64,000 nt of DNA from NCBI GenBank assembly GCA_902826835.1, contig CADEGH010000005.1, forward strand, positions 98,006-162,005. The letters run 5' to 3'. How positions within the stretch are numbered: the stretch's first letter is position 1; each line of letters opens with the position of its first letter. The notes under the pieces were generated by a model. That model did no database searches. It worked only from the letters and a program-made list of their open reading frames with translations, and was not told the origin of the DNA. A program made the translations under genes and the position numbers. This document shows positions 26,464 through 35,721 of this stretch, in pieces. The stretch is from an uncultured bacterium (GTDB taxonomy: Bacteria > Planctomycetota > GCA-002687715).

Positions 26464-28386
26464 TCACGGAGCGATGAGGACGGCGCTTTGTAGGGCACCG
26501 GGTGGCAGAGGTTTCGCACTCCGAATCCGGACTCCGGTTGATGTTTGTCCGGCGTACTTCGCGAGGTCGTGGACGATCGTGTGGGGCGAGTACCCTGACG
26601 GAATCGTGGTAGTGGAAATCGAAACATCTTCGGGGCCGAGTGATTGGACTTCGATCGGATAATTCTCCTTGGGGAGTCGCGCGATATTGAACGCGACCAG
26701 TGCATTTTGCGGAAGCGACTGGGCAGTTGGCCACGGGAGCTGATTCGCGTTTCGGGAATTGGCTTCCTCCTTGACCATCAACAGACTTCTCCCCAGCAGC
26801 GAAAACTCGATCTGTTCGAGGTCGAGGTCGACGGCTCCATCGAGTGCCTTGACGGAAATGTGTATTTTTCGGCCTTCGGCGTGACCCAGAACCGGAACGT
26901 CGACTCGTGGTTTCTCGGGATCCCAGATGGCGAGACTGTGTCCGTTCTCTGTAGCGACACCGACACGAAGACGTCCGCCCCGCAAGCGGCCGGTGAGACG
27001 CATCTCGATCACTCCGGACCCCGGCTGAATCAGCCGCCCTTCGGGCAGGTAAGAGGTCAGCGGCGTGGCCGTCACATGATGAGTTCCAGGGAGCAGCGAG
27101 GACCGGTTGGACGACAACTCGCTCGCAAAGTCGCTGGCCCCTAAGAGAGGCAGAGTCGGCACGCCCCCAAGCTTTTGGATGGCTGAATTCAGGCCTGGGA
27201 GGGTGGGATCGACGCAGAAAATCTCGTATGTAGGGATTTCCCAGACCAGAGTACGTGGGTAGGGGGACTCGCCTATCGCTGTCATAGCTCGGGCAAATGG
27301 CTCGATCGGACCCAATGCCGGCCAGGCTGCAATGTAACCGTCGAGATTGGTGTAGTGACGCAAGAAGGCCGGGAATTTGTACGAGTTGTACGAGTAGCTG
27401 GTCCCGACCATGACGAACTCGCCCGGAGTGGGAGAACTCACCGTGGTTCTCGTGCGGCCGGTTTCCCTATCCAAGACGACAAGAGAGTTGACGGTTTCGC
27501 GCACAAAGCTCGGGCCAGTGCCGTCGGGCCTCAAAATACCACCCATCTTCAGGAGGTCGCCCGCCATCGGGTACTTCGGCCCCGGCACGAGGAGAGACGT
27601 CCTCGCGGGTTCGGGCACCCAGGAGTCGATGGCCTGGGCCGTTACCTCGGCCGCAAGGCGGACTCCCGCATCGGACCAGTGAGAGTCGGTCTTGAAGTAG
27701 AGCCCTTCGGACTTCCTCGTGCGCATTGGGGTTGCCAAGTCGACCGTCCGGACTCCGCGATTCCGTAACGCATCCACCAAGAGTCCGTACAGTTCCGGTC
27801 GCAAGCTTGATGGTGGTTTGCGGAGAGCTTCGGAGTAAATCTCCTCCTTGCGAGGAACGGGGACCACGACAAGCTGGCAGCCTCGGGCGGCAAGGCGACG
27901 CGATACGGCGGCAAGGAGTGCCGCGGGTGCCTGGACCATCGATTCGACGGGAAGGTCTTTGGCGGTCAGTCTTTGGACTTGAAACAGCCACCCGTCGGAC
28001 CCACCCACCAAGGTGCCGGCGTCGAGCTCGTCCAAGTAGCGCCAGAGAAATGCCGACCATGCGGGCATGAGGGCGTGGCGAAGTGTCGACCGGGTGCGAA
28101 ACGACGTCTCGAATTGAAGCGCCGCAGTTCCGTCCAGGAAAGCGGCTCGGTCTCGAAGCGACCTCAGGCGCTCTCCTTCGCGGCCTACCACGCGGGGGGC
28201 AGGTCGCGGAAGGCCCGCGTCGAGAATGGTCCCCCCGATGACAACCACGAAAAACAACACGAGAGTGGCGAGTCCCAGGAGTTGCCTTGGACGTGAGTTC
28301 CACACGCCCGTACTCAGGGGAATCAACTCGTCGTCGCGGTAGCCGACGGAAGCGGTATCAGAATTGGAAGTAGAGGAAGGGCACAT
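26464..28386 (-). CDS. AlgX/AlgJ-like SGNH acetyltransferase, cassette 2
   Basis: 640 aa. One membrane anchor (about 37-55) follows a short cytoplasmic tail. The SGNH-type pair lies in YFKTDSHWSDAG (Asp234, His236), and GTSYS near 330 provides the candidate nucleophile Ser, a less standard context than SDSFG in cassette 1. The C-terminal half is again beta-rich and differs strongly from its counterpart, suggesting a different glycan or acceptor. The start overlaps the preceding MBOAT gene by 29 bases; a shorter start is possible but no better candidate is obvious. Confidence 0.82.
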   Translation of the reverse strand: MCPSSTSNSDTASVGYRDDELIPLSTGVWNSRPRQLLGLATLVLFFVVVIGGTILDAGLPRPAPRVVGREGERLRSLRDRAAFLDGTAALQFETSFRTRSTLRHALMPAWSAFLWRYLDELDAGTLVGGSDGWLFQVQRLTAKDLPVESMVQAPAALLAAVSRRLAARGCQLVVVPVPRKEEIYSEALRKPPSSLRPELYGLLVDALRNRGVRTVDLATPMRTRKSEGLYFKTDSHWSDAGVRLAAEVTAQAIDSWVPEPARTSLLVPGPKYPMAGDLLKMGGILRPDGTGPSFVRETVNSLVVLDRETGRTRTTVSSPTPGEFVMVGTSYSYNSYKFPAFLRHYTNLDGYIAAWPALGPIEPFARAMTAIGESPYPRTLVWEIPTYEIFCVDPTLPGLNSAIQKLGGVPTLPLLGASDFASELSSNRSSLLPGTHHVTATPLTSYLPEGRLIQPGSGVIEMRLTGRLRGGRLRVGVATENGHSLAIWDPEKPRVDVPVLGHAEGRKIHISVKALDGAVDLDLEQIEFSLLGRSLLMVKEEANSRNANQLPWPTAQSLPQNALVAFNIARLPKENYPIEVQSLGPEDVSISTTTIPSGYSPHTIVHDLAKYAGQTSTGVRIRSAKPLPPGALQSAVLIAP

Positions 28387-29752
28387 TGTGTTGGAAGAGC
28401 AAATGGAGAATCGCGATCAAGAAGCCGATCCATAGAGTCGGCAGCCACCACATAGGCAACGTACGCAGCAGTCGCTGCGTGTTGGGCGCGAAGAAGGCGA
28501 CGGCGAATCCGGCTACCAAGGCGCCGGCCGCAAGTGGTCTGAGTTCGAGAGTCCTCAGGCTCCAGCCAGCGCCCCCGAATTGGAACATGGATCCTAAATA
28601 GGAGAGGGCGGCCGGCAGATTCGCCGCGCGAAAGAACACCCACCCGACCATGGCCACCACGAAAGTCACGGCGATTCTCGCGAGTGGAGGCAGGGTGGCC
28701 CAGAGTGCCTTCTTGCCGGCTAGTCGTTCCACGATCAACCAAAATCCCTGGTAGGCGCCCCAGGCCACGAATGTCCAGTTTGCTCCGTGCCACAGCCCAC
28801 CGAGAAGCATCGTGATGGCGAGGTTGATCAGGGTGCGCAACTCGCCTTTTCGGTTCCCTCCGAGGGGGACGTAGAGGTAGTCGCGAAGCCAAGTCGACAG
28901 GGATATGTGCCACCGCCGCCAAAACTCGGTGATCGACTGGCTTCGGTAAGGCGAGTCGAAATTGACCGGGAAGCGGAAGCCGAACATCAGGCCCAATCCG
29001 ATTGCCATGTCTGAATAGCCGGAGAAGTCGAAGTAGATCTGCATCGAATAGGCGAAGATTCCCACCCAAGCCTCGACGATGGTCCGCTCCGGCAATGCGA
29101 ATGCGCCGTCTGCGACGCCCGCCACGAGGTCGGCGAAGAGAATCTTTTTTGCAAGGCCGGATTGAAAAACCAACACTCCCTGCAGGAATTTCGACCAAGT
29201 GTGTTGACGATTCCGCAGTTGATCTTCGACCGAAATGTAGCGGACAATAGGTCCGGCGACGAGTTGGGGGAACATCGTCACGTAGCAGAGGTAGTCCATG
29301 AAATTGCGAGCTCGCTTCACGTTCCCCCAGTAGATGTCGAGGGTGTAGCTCATCGTTTGGAACGTGTAGAACGAGATACCGACCGGCAACACGACCGGGG
29401 CCCAGGTGATCGGCTTGCCTCCAGCACCTTCGATCAAGGCGTTCAAGCTCTCGACGCCGAAATTGGCGTACTTGAAGTAGGCGAGGAGCCCGAGGTTCGA
29501 GGCCAACGACAGGAAGAGCCAGCCCTTGCCTTTCGTGCCCTTGGTCCGGGCTCGTTCGATGCCAGCGCCAGCGGTCCAGTCCACCAACGCGGAAAACACC
29601 ATGAGGAGTATGAAATCCGGGCGCCACCATCCGTAGAAAACGAAACTAGCAAGCGTGAGGCTCGTCGACTTCAACGACCGGGGTGAGAGGTAATAGAGTC
29701 CGAGCGCCGCCGCCAAGAAGAGAAACAGAAAAATGTGACTTGAAAAGACCAT
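28358..29752 (-). CDS. MBOAT (AlgI-type) O-acyltransferase, cassette 2
   Basis: 464 aa. ATG 29752 (MVFSSHIF) is chosen to match cassette 1, whose protein begins MVFSSYIF; an upstream in-frame start at 29788 adds 12 non-conserved residues. The same signatures are present: VLPVGISFYTFQTMSY, FPQLVAGPIVRY, FDFSGYSDMA, FWRRWHISLSTWLRDYLY and GGLWHGANWTF with catalytic His322. Long identical blocks show it is a paralogue of the cassette 1 enzyme, while the N- and C-terminal helices have diverged. It is transcribed toward cassette 1 with its own AlgX/AlgJ partner. Confidence 0.93.
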   Translation of the reverse strand: MVFSSHIFLFLFLAAALGLYYLSPRSLKSTSLTLASFVFYGWWRPDFILLMVFSALVDWTAGAGIERARTKGTKGKGWLFLSLASNLGLLAYFKYANFGVESLNALIEGAGGKPITWAPVVLPVGISFYTFQTMSYTLDIYWGNVKRARNFMDYLCYVTMFPQLVAGPIVRYISVEDQLRNRQHTWSKFLQGVLVFQSGLAKKILFADLVAGVADGAFALPERTIVEAWVGIFAYSMQIYFDFSGYSDMAIGLGLMFGFRFPVNFDSPYRSQSITEFWRRWHISLSTWLRDYLYVPLGGNRKGELRTLINLAITMLLGGLWHGANWTFVAWGAYQGFWLIVERLAGKKALWATLPPLARIAVTFVVAMVGWVFFRAANLPAALSYLGSMFQFGGAGWSLRTLELRPLAAGALVAGFAVAFFAPNTQRLLRTLPMWWLPTLWIGFLIAILHLLFQHNVPFLYFQF

Positions 29753-30319
29753 TCGAAGCGCGTTTAGTCGTCGAGGATGGATGCGCACCCGGCAGACCAG
29801 CCCACCGAGTCCGGATCAGCATACCGCTGCATGGCGCAGAAGCTGTGAGCGCGCTTGAAATCGAGGCGCGCCTGAGAGCCGGTCGGGCTGCTTTCTCGGG
29901 TTGAATCCCTCGATCCTCGGGTCCTTCAGGCCATTGCGGGTAGCGCCATGCCGGAAACCAGGGGATAGCTCACCTCTGGTCCTAGGATCGCACGATTCGG
30001 CTCCTGACCCCTGATCCGCGGGCCAGGAGTCAGCCCCAACGCGAGCCCCAGAAGTGTACCGGCGACTTGCTTTTTCCTCGCGGCCGGGTCGAGCGGGAAA
30101 TCGCCGCGTCGGGTCCCTCCACCGGGAAGTTTGGGCTTGTGGTCGCCACGAATATTGAGGCGATTGCAGGAGAGGCGATCCGCAGGTGGGTTCGCGACAT
30201 GGCCAGTCGCTCCACATTCGTAGCAGGCCGCTTGGCTAGCCGACCGGTTGCGCGATTGCATGAGCTAAGCTGGGGTGCCCGAAACGGATAGTCCGGTTGG
30301 GGTTCGATCAGGGGAAAAC
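29753..30319. other. Long intergenic region between divergent genes
   Basis: 567 bases between the second MBOAT gene and the S9 peptidase gene. A minus-strand frame at 29926-30261 contains CYECGATGH, which looks like a zinc-knuckle fragment but lacks the final Cys and has no ribosome-binding site. I see no reliable gene or RNA here; promoters for both flanking genes are expected. Confidence 0.4.
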
Positions 30320-32698
30320 ATGCGACTCTTGGCCCTCGTTCTGCTGTCGGTCGGCGGTTTGGTCGCTCAGGAAGCTTGGAAAACGCCGCCAGAGCCGATC
30401 GCGAGGATTGCGACGGCGGCACCTTCGCCGGCGGTGCAGGTGGATCCTTCGGGCAAGACGCTGCTCGTCAGCGAGGCCGACGGACAGGCCACCTTGGCCG
30501 ATCTGGCACGGCCCATGATGCGGCTCGCGGGATTGCGGTTCGACCCGGAGCGATGGCAGAGCCACGGCGTGAGGGGCGCGAGTCGGCTGAGCTTCATCGA
30601 CATCGCGAGTGGGAAGCGGACCCCGATTCAGTTTCCCGCGGGCGTGAGGGTGACCGCCACCGGCTGGTCGCCACGAGGGGAGCGGTTGGCGTTTCTCGTG
30701 ATTGCCGAGTCGGCCCCGCCAACCCTTTGGGTGGCGGAACTCGATGGGACGACGAAACGAGTTCTCGAGCGGCCGATCAATGCCGTGGGCGGGGCGGCCT
30801 ACGTGTGGCTTCCCGATGGGAGCACGATTCTCGCGCGGGTGATCCCCGAAGGCTGGCGGGCTCCTGCGAGTGTTCGACCCCTTCCCGCAGGCCCGAGCGT
30901 CCAGGAAACCTCGGGTCCGGCCGGCCCAACCCGGACCTATCAGGACATGCTCAAGAGTCCGCACGACGAGGACTTGTTCGAGGCGTATGTCCAGTCTGAG
31001 TGGGTGGGGGTTGACGTGGCGCGCGGGCCTGCGAACAGTCTCCTTGGGGCTCGACTCTGGACGAGCGTTCAACCGTCGCCCGATGGGCGGTATCTGCTGG
31101 CACGACGGATCCAGCGGCCCTTCTCCTATCTCTTGCCGATGAACAGCTTCCCGGAGGCCACCGAGGTGTACGACCTCGAGGGACGCCTGGTGCACGTAGT
31201 CCATGTTGCCCCCCTCCAGGATCGAATTCCGATCGAGGGTGTGCCCACCGGACCGCGCTCGGTGCGGTGGCTCGAAACTTCGGCGGCCGAGCTCACCTGG
31301 GTCGAGGCGCAGGACGAGGGTGACCCTCGCAAAACCGTCGAACATCGCGACCGTGTGTTCGCCGCGGAGGCACCGTTTACGGGGACCCCCAAGCTGCTCA
31401 TCGCCCTGAAGCATCGCTTCCGAGGCCTTGAGGCCCTCGAGCTACCGGGCCATTACTTCGTGAGCGAATACGACCGCGACCGTCGCTGGGAAACGACCCG
31501 ACTGGTTCGAACCGACGGGCCAGAGATCGCGCCCCGCACCGTGTTCGATCGATCCACCAAGGATCGCTACGGAGATCCGGGGGATCCCTGGCGCCGGATC
31601 GGGGCGTTCGGGCGGCGGGTCATCGCGGTCGAAGGGGGCGCGCTGTTTCTGAACGGCCGCGGTGCCTCTCCGAAGGGTGATCGTCCGTTCCTCGATCGGG
31701 TTGACCTCGCGTCCCTCGAAAAGACGCGGCTTTGGGAATGCGGCGACCAGCTCTACGAGAGCGTGGTCACCCTGCTCGACGGGCGGGCCGACTCTCTCTT
31801 GATCGCCCGCGAGAGCCCGACCATGCCGCCCACTTGGGTGCGCAGGCAGCGGGCGAACGGAGAAGAGGCTACGGTGTTCGCCATGGCCGATCCGGCGCCC
31901 GAATTTCGGGGTGTGACCAAGACTCTGCTCCAGTACAAGCGGGCGGACGGCGTGCCCCTGTCGGGCACCCTCTATCTGCCTCCGAATCACCGGCCGGGCG
32001 AGCGTCTGCCCTGTTTCGTATGGGCCTATCCGGAAGAATTCAACGACGCCCAGACCGCGGGACAGATTTCCGGCTCACCCCATCGGTTCACCTACCCACG
32101 CGGAAGCTCCCATCTCCTGTTGGCGCTCGCCGGATTCGCGGTGCTCGACGACGCGTCCATGCCGGTGATCGGAACTCCGGAGAAAGGGAATGACAACTTC
32201 CTGGACCAGGTGGTCGCGGGCGCCAAGGGGGCGATCGACCACCTCGACCAACTGGGGATCATCGACCCCAAACGAGTCGCGGTGGGCGGGCACAGCTACG
32301 GCGCGTTCATGACCGCCAATCTCCTGGCGCATTGTGATTTGTTCCGCTGCGGAATCGCCCGGAGCGGCGCCTACAATCGCACGCTCACCCCCTTCGGATT
32401 CCAATCCGAGCGCCGCACGTATTGGGAAGCTCCCGAGACTTACGCCGCGCTTTCACCCTTCGCGCACGCGCCAAGAATCAACGAGCCGATTCTGCTCATC
32501 CATGGCGAACTCGACGCCAACCCGGGCACGTTCCCCATCCAATCCGAGCGTCTCTACCAAGCGGTCAAGGGCCACGGCGGCACCGCGCGGCTCGTGATGC
32601 TCCCGCTCGAAGACCACGGTTACGCGGCCAAAGAATCGAGTCTGCATGTGCTCGCCGAGATGATCGAGTGGCTGAAGAAGCACATGGCTTCTTCCTGA
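30320..32698 (+). CDS. Secreted S9 (prolyl oligopeptidase) family serine peptidase
   Basis: 792 aa. ATG 30320 has GGGGA five bases upstream and opens a signal peptide (about 1-17, ending VAQ); the 15 residues upstream in frame are discarded. An N-terminal beta-propeller of about 500 residues covers an alpha/beta-hydrolase domain with the triad Ser659 in GGHSYGAF, Asp732 in GELDANPG and His766 in LEDHGY. The order and the Y-P-E-E-F segment before the nucleophile resemble glutamyl endopeptidase-like S9 enzymes; cleavage after acidic residues or dipeptidyl release is possible but not shown. It is convergent with rtcR, nine bases away. Confidence 0.9.
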   Translation: MRLLALVLLSVGGLVAQEAWKTPPEPIARIATAAPSPAVQVDPSGKTLLVSEADGQATLADLARPMMRLAGLRFDPERWQSHGVRGASRLSFIDIASGKRTPIQFPAGVRVTATGWSPRGERLAFLVIAESAPPTLWVAELDGTTKRVLERPINAVGGAAYVWLPDGSTILARVIPEGWRAPASVRPLPAGPSVQETSGPAGPTRTYQDMLKSPHDEDLFEAYVQSEWVGVDVARGPANSLLGARLWTSVQPSPDGRYLLARRIQRPFSYLLPMNSFPEATEVYDLEGRLVHVVHVAPLQDRIPIEGVPTGPRSVRWLETSAAELTWVEAQDEGDPRKTVEHRDRVFAAEAPFTGTPKLLIALKHRFRGLEALELPGHYFVSEYDRDRRWETTRLVRTDGPEIAPRTVFDRSTKDRYGDPGDPWRRIGAFGRRVIAVEGGALFLNGRGASPKGDRPFLDRVDLASLEKTRLWECGDQLYESVVTLLDGRADSLLIARESPTMPPTWVRRQRANGEEATVFAMADPAPEFRGVTKTLLQYKRADGVPLSGTLYLPPNHRPGERLPCFVWAYPEEFNDAQTAGQISGSPHRFTYPRGSSHLLLALAGFAVLDDASMPVIGTPEKGNDNFLDQVVAGAKGAIDHLDQLGIIDPKRVAVGGHSYGAFMTANLLAHCDLFRCGIARSGAYNRTLTPFGFQSERRTYWEAPETYAALSPFAHAPRINEPILLIHGELDANPGTFPIQSERLYQAVKGHGGTARLVMLPLEDHGYAAKESSLHVLAEMIEWLKKHMASS

Positions 32699-32707
32699 TC
32701 GCCGAGC

Positions 32708-34309
32708 TCAAGGACTGCGGATCGCTTCGAAGGTGAGGCCGAATCGGGCGAGGTATTTGCGCAGGCGATCCGCGTCGTTGGTCGAGGCCCTCAGGGCTCG
32801 GGATACCGCGAACAGTTGTCGGCCCGCGTCCGACAGACTGCGACTGGAGCGACAGATCTCGAGCACCGCTTCGAGCTGAACACGATCGAACTCGTCCTGG
32901 GCCTGTCCCGGGAGAAATCGTTCGACCAGGCAGCTCTTGCGTGCGGGCCGCGGCTCCCACTGGGACCGGAGTCGCTCGACTTCGCGCGCGACCGTATCGA
33001 GATCGATGCGGCCTCCCGGAGCCAAGGTGCAGAGGCGGTGCACGGACGCGGAGAGGTCCCGAAAGTTCTGCGTCCAGTGCGCGGCAGAGGAAGTGGCAAA
33101 GTCGAGCCAGGCTTCCCGGGCCTCGCGATTGAAGCTGATGAACTCGCCGGAGTCCTTGGAGTAGGACTCGAGTTCGAACTCGAGATTGGGTTCGATGTCC
33201 TCTTTGCGGTCGCGAAGTCCCGGGAGGCGGAACGTCCACATGTTGATGCGCGCGAGCAAGTCGTCACGAAAGCGGCCTGACATGGCGGCCGCTTGGAGAT
33301 CCTGGTGTGTTCCCGCCAGCAGTTGGAAATCGGAGGTCGCTTCGGTGTCCGACCCCAGAGGCAGGAATCGTTTTTCCTCGAGCCCTCGCAGCAGCATGGC
33401 CTGCTCGTCGAGGCCGAGTTCCCCGATTTCGTCCAGGAAGAGCACGCCTCCGTTGGCCGCCCGCAGGAGGCCTGGTCGATCCGCGGCGGCGCCCGTGAAT
33501 GCCCCTCGCTTGTGTCCGAAGAGCGTGCTGTGCGCCAGGTCGCCGCGCAGGGTGGCGCAGTTGATTTCGACGAACGGCCCCTGGAGTTGGTGACGAGCTC
33601 GTTTCAGTTCGTAGAGCCGCAGGGCGAGTCGCGACTTCCCGGCCCCGGTCGGCCCCTGGAGCAGAATAGGGCTCTTGGTTCGGAGCGCGACCAGTTCGAT
33701 TTCTTCGATCAGCCGATTGAAGGCGGCGTTCTTGGTGGCGATGCCCGATTTGAGCAGGGACCGGGCTTCGCGATGTTCGAGCTCGAAGCGTCGGGCCAGG
33801 GAGTCGTAGCGGGACAGGTCGAGATCGATGATCGAGAGGGTCCCGCGCGGTTGCCGCTGGTTCTGCGAGGGCGGGGATGTCTGCAGGAGGCGGCCTGGGA
33901 GATGGTGACTCTCGACCAAGAGAAAGAGGCAGATCTGGGCGATGTGCGTGCCCGTCGTGATGTGAACGAAGTAGTCCTCGCGGTCGGCGTCGAAGGGATA
34001 GGCCCGCACGAAGTCGTAGAGCGCGCCGTACATCGCGGCCAACTCCCACGGATCCTCGACGGCGAACGCGTGAAGCCGAACCTCCGTGGCGGGTGACACG
34101 GACTTGAGGTCCTTGGCGACCAGGGTCGCGAGGCTCTGGTGACCCGGAGGCACCAGCAACTCCAGGCGGTCGACGACAAAGTCCTCCTGCTGCCCGAGGG
34201 CTACGGTCGGGCGCCAGGCGTCCCACCGTCGCTCCGCGCGCTTCCCAGCGTCCAGTTTGGTGCCGAGCAATCCGATCACCACCGATCGACGGCGTCCTGT
34301 TTCGCTCAT
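32708..34309 (-). CDS. rtcR: Sigma-54-dependent regulator of RNA repair RtcR
   Basis: 533 aa. The N-terminal RtcR/CARF-type ligand domain (about 1-185) includes EDYFVHITTGTHIAQI, thought in this family to sense RNA fragments or cyclic phosphates. The AAA+ domain has Walker A GPTGAGKS at 219-226, the sigma-54 contact loop GAFTGA at 269-274, and Walker B LFLDE at 290-294. The C-terminal part should hold the DNA-binding helices, with NDADRLRKYL near the end. It is transcribed divergently from rtcB across 176 bases that contain a sigma-54-like promoter pointing at rtcB, which is the standard control arrangement. Confidence 0.95.
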   Translation of the reverse strand: MSETGRRRSVVIGLLGTKLDAGKRAERRWDAWRPTVALGQQEDFVVDRLELLVPPGHQSLATLVAKDLKSVSPATEVRLHAFAVEDPWELAAMYGALYDFVRAYPFDADREDYFVHITTGTHIAQICLFLLVESHHLPGRLLQTSPPSQNQRQPRGTLSIIDLDLSRYDSLARRFELEHREARSLLKSGIATKNAAFNRLIEEIELVALRTKSPILLQGPTGAGKSRLALRLYELKRARHQLQGPFVEINCATLRGDLAHSTLFGHKRGAFTGAAADRPGLLRAANGGVLFLDEIGELGLDEQAMLLRGLEEKRFLPLGSDTEATSDFQLLAGTHQDLQAAAMSGRFRDDLLARINMWTFRLPGLRDRKEDIEPNLEFELESYSKDSGEFISFNREAREAWLDFATSSAAHWTQNFRDLSASVHRLCTLAPGGRIDLDTVAREVERLRSQWEPRPARKSCLVERFLPGQAQDEFDRVQLEAVLEICRSSRSLSDAGRQLFAVSRALRASTNDADRLRKYLARFGLTFEAIRSP

Positions 34310-34313
34310 GAGA

Positions 34314-34323
34314 TAAGATCTTA
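34314..34323. repeat. 10-bp perfect palindrome upstream of rtcR
   Basis: TAAGATCTTA lies five bases upstream of the rtcR start codon, in its leader. Position suggests a possible operator or autoregulatory site, but a 10-bp palindrome can occur by chance. Confidence 0.3.
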
Positions 34324-34420
34324 GCTCCTGATATAGAAGTCAGCCGATGGCGGTTGTTGCCGGCGCGCTCTAAGTTCAGATGCCGTCAGTGTTTGTGGCG
34401 ATTGTCCGATGAGCGCCTCA

Positions 34421-34436
34421 TTGGCACGCCCCTTGA
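34421..34436 (+). promoter_or_regulatory. Sigma-54-type promoter for rtcBA
   Basis: TTGGCACG, four bases, then TTGA: the -24 element is perfect and the -12 element is TTGA instead of TTGC. Spacing between the GG and the -12 dinucleotide fits sigma-54. It lies 50 bases before the rtcB ATG, and the divergent gene encodes a sigma-54 activator, which strongly supports function. Confidence 0.75.
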
Positions 34437-34485
34437 TAAGGGGGAGAGTGGCCAAGCCCGGCGTCGGGTTGGCCAGGAGCATCCC

Positions 34486-35721
34486 ATGAGTGAGACAGCG
34501 CAGAGTTTTGTGGAGCACGGAATCGAGGGCGGCAAGCCCATCCGTGGTTGGACCCGAGGAGTCGAAGTCGACGACGGGGCGCTGCGGCAGCTCCGCAACG
34601 TTGCGGCGCTGCCCGTAGTCAGCGGCTGGGTCGCGGTCATGCCGGACGTGCACTGGGGAATCGGGGCCACGGTGGGCAGTGTCATCCCCACCGAAAAAGC
34701 GATCATCCCCGCCGCGGTCGGCGTCGACATCGGGTGCGGAATGATGGCCGTGAAGACGAGCCTTCGCGCTTCCGACCTGCCTTCGGATCTGGCTCCCCTG
34801 CGTGCCGCCATCGAGCGGGTGGTGCCACATGGTCGGACGGATCGGGGCGGGCGGGGCGATCGGGGCGCCTGGACGAACCCGCCGGAGCGGGTGGTCCAGG
34901 CCTGGTCCCGACTGGAACCGGTGTATCGGGAGCTGACCCGGCGCCACCCCAAGTCCGAACACGCGCGGCCGGGCCTGCAACTCGGAACGCTCGGAACGGG
35001 CAACCACTTCGTCGAAGTCTGTCTCGACACTGAGGCCCACGTGTGGGTGATGCTGCACTCGGGCTCGCGGGGATGCGGGAACACCTTCGGGACCTACTTC
35101 ATCGAGCTGGCGAAGCGCGACATGCGGGAGCACGTCAAAAACCTGCCTGACTCGGACCTCGCGTACTTCACGGAGGGCTCTACGCACTTCGACGACTACG
35201 TGAAGGCCGTGACCTTTGCCCAGGACTACGCGCGCACCAACCGCGAACTGATGATGAAGGCTTGCCTCGAAGCGCTGGCGAAAGTCGGGGGTATTCCGCC
35301 GTTCCAAGCCGATCTTCTGGCCGTCAATTGCCATCACAATTACGTGCAGAAAGAGACCCACTTCGGTCGCGAGGTCTTCGTCACCCGCAAGGGAGCGGTG
35401 CGGGCCGGCCTCGGTGAACTCGGGATCATTCCCGGGAGCATGGGGGCGAGGTCGTTCATCGTTCGCGGGCGAGGCTGCGCGATGAGCTTCGAATCGTGCA
35501 GCCACGGGGCTGGCCGTCGCCACTCCCGGGGTGAAGCGAAACGTCGCTTTTCGGTGGAGGATCACGTGCGCGCCACCGCGGGGGTGGAGTGCCGGAAGGA
35601 CGCGGATGTCATCGACGAAACTCCGATGGCCTACAAGGACATCGACCTCGTCATGGCGGCGCAGGCCGAGCTGGTGGATGTGGTGGCAACCCTGAAGCAG
35701 GTGGTTTGCGTCAAGGGATGA
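34486..35721 (+). CDS. rtcB: RNA-splicing ligase RtcB
   Basis: 411 aa GTP- and Mn-dependent RNA ligase that joins 2',3'-cyclic phosphate or 3'-phosphate ends to 5'-OH ends. ATG 34486 (MSETAQSF) has AGGAG seven bases upstream and skips 44 non-conserved residues in frame. Metal ligands and active site are complete: DVHWGIG, Cys in GVDIGCGMM, His in GTGNHFVEV, His in VNCHHNYVQKE, and the guanylylated His in ESCSHGAGR. It overlaps rtcA by four bases, so ligase and cyclase are made together under RtcR control. Confidence 0.98.
   Translation: MSETAQSFVEHGIEGGKPIRGWTRGVEVDDGALRQLRNVAALPVVSGWVAVMPDVHWGIGATVGSVIPTEKAIIPAAVGVDIGCGMMAVKTSLRASDLPSDLAPLRAAIERVVPHGRTDRGGRGDRGAWTNPPERVVQAWSRLEPVYRELTRRHPKSEHARPGLQLGTLGTGNHFVEVCLDTEAHVWVMLHSGSRGCGNTFGTYFIELAKRDMREHVKNLPDSDLAYFTEGSTHFDDYVKAVTFAQDYARTNRELMMKACLEALAKVGGIPPFQADLLAVNCHHNYVQKETHFGREVFVTRKGAVRAGLGELGIIPGSMGARSFIVRGRGCAMSFESCSHGAGRRHSRGEAKRRFSVEDHVRATAGVECRKDADVIDETPMAYKDIDLVMAAQAELVDVVATLKQVVCVKG

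Noticed and set aside
29926..30261. Minus-strand ORF with CYECGATGH, zinc-knuckle-like
   Set aside because: The fourth ligand of a CCHC knuckle is missing, there is no ribosome-binding site, and the rest of the translation is not protein-like. It could be a decayed gene fragment, but the evidence is too thin.
30280..30320. GGTTCGATC resembling a tRNA T-loop upstream of the S9 peptidase gene
   Set aside because: The flanking bases do not form a T-stem, and no acceptor or anticodon arm can be built around it.
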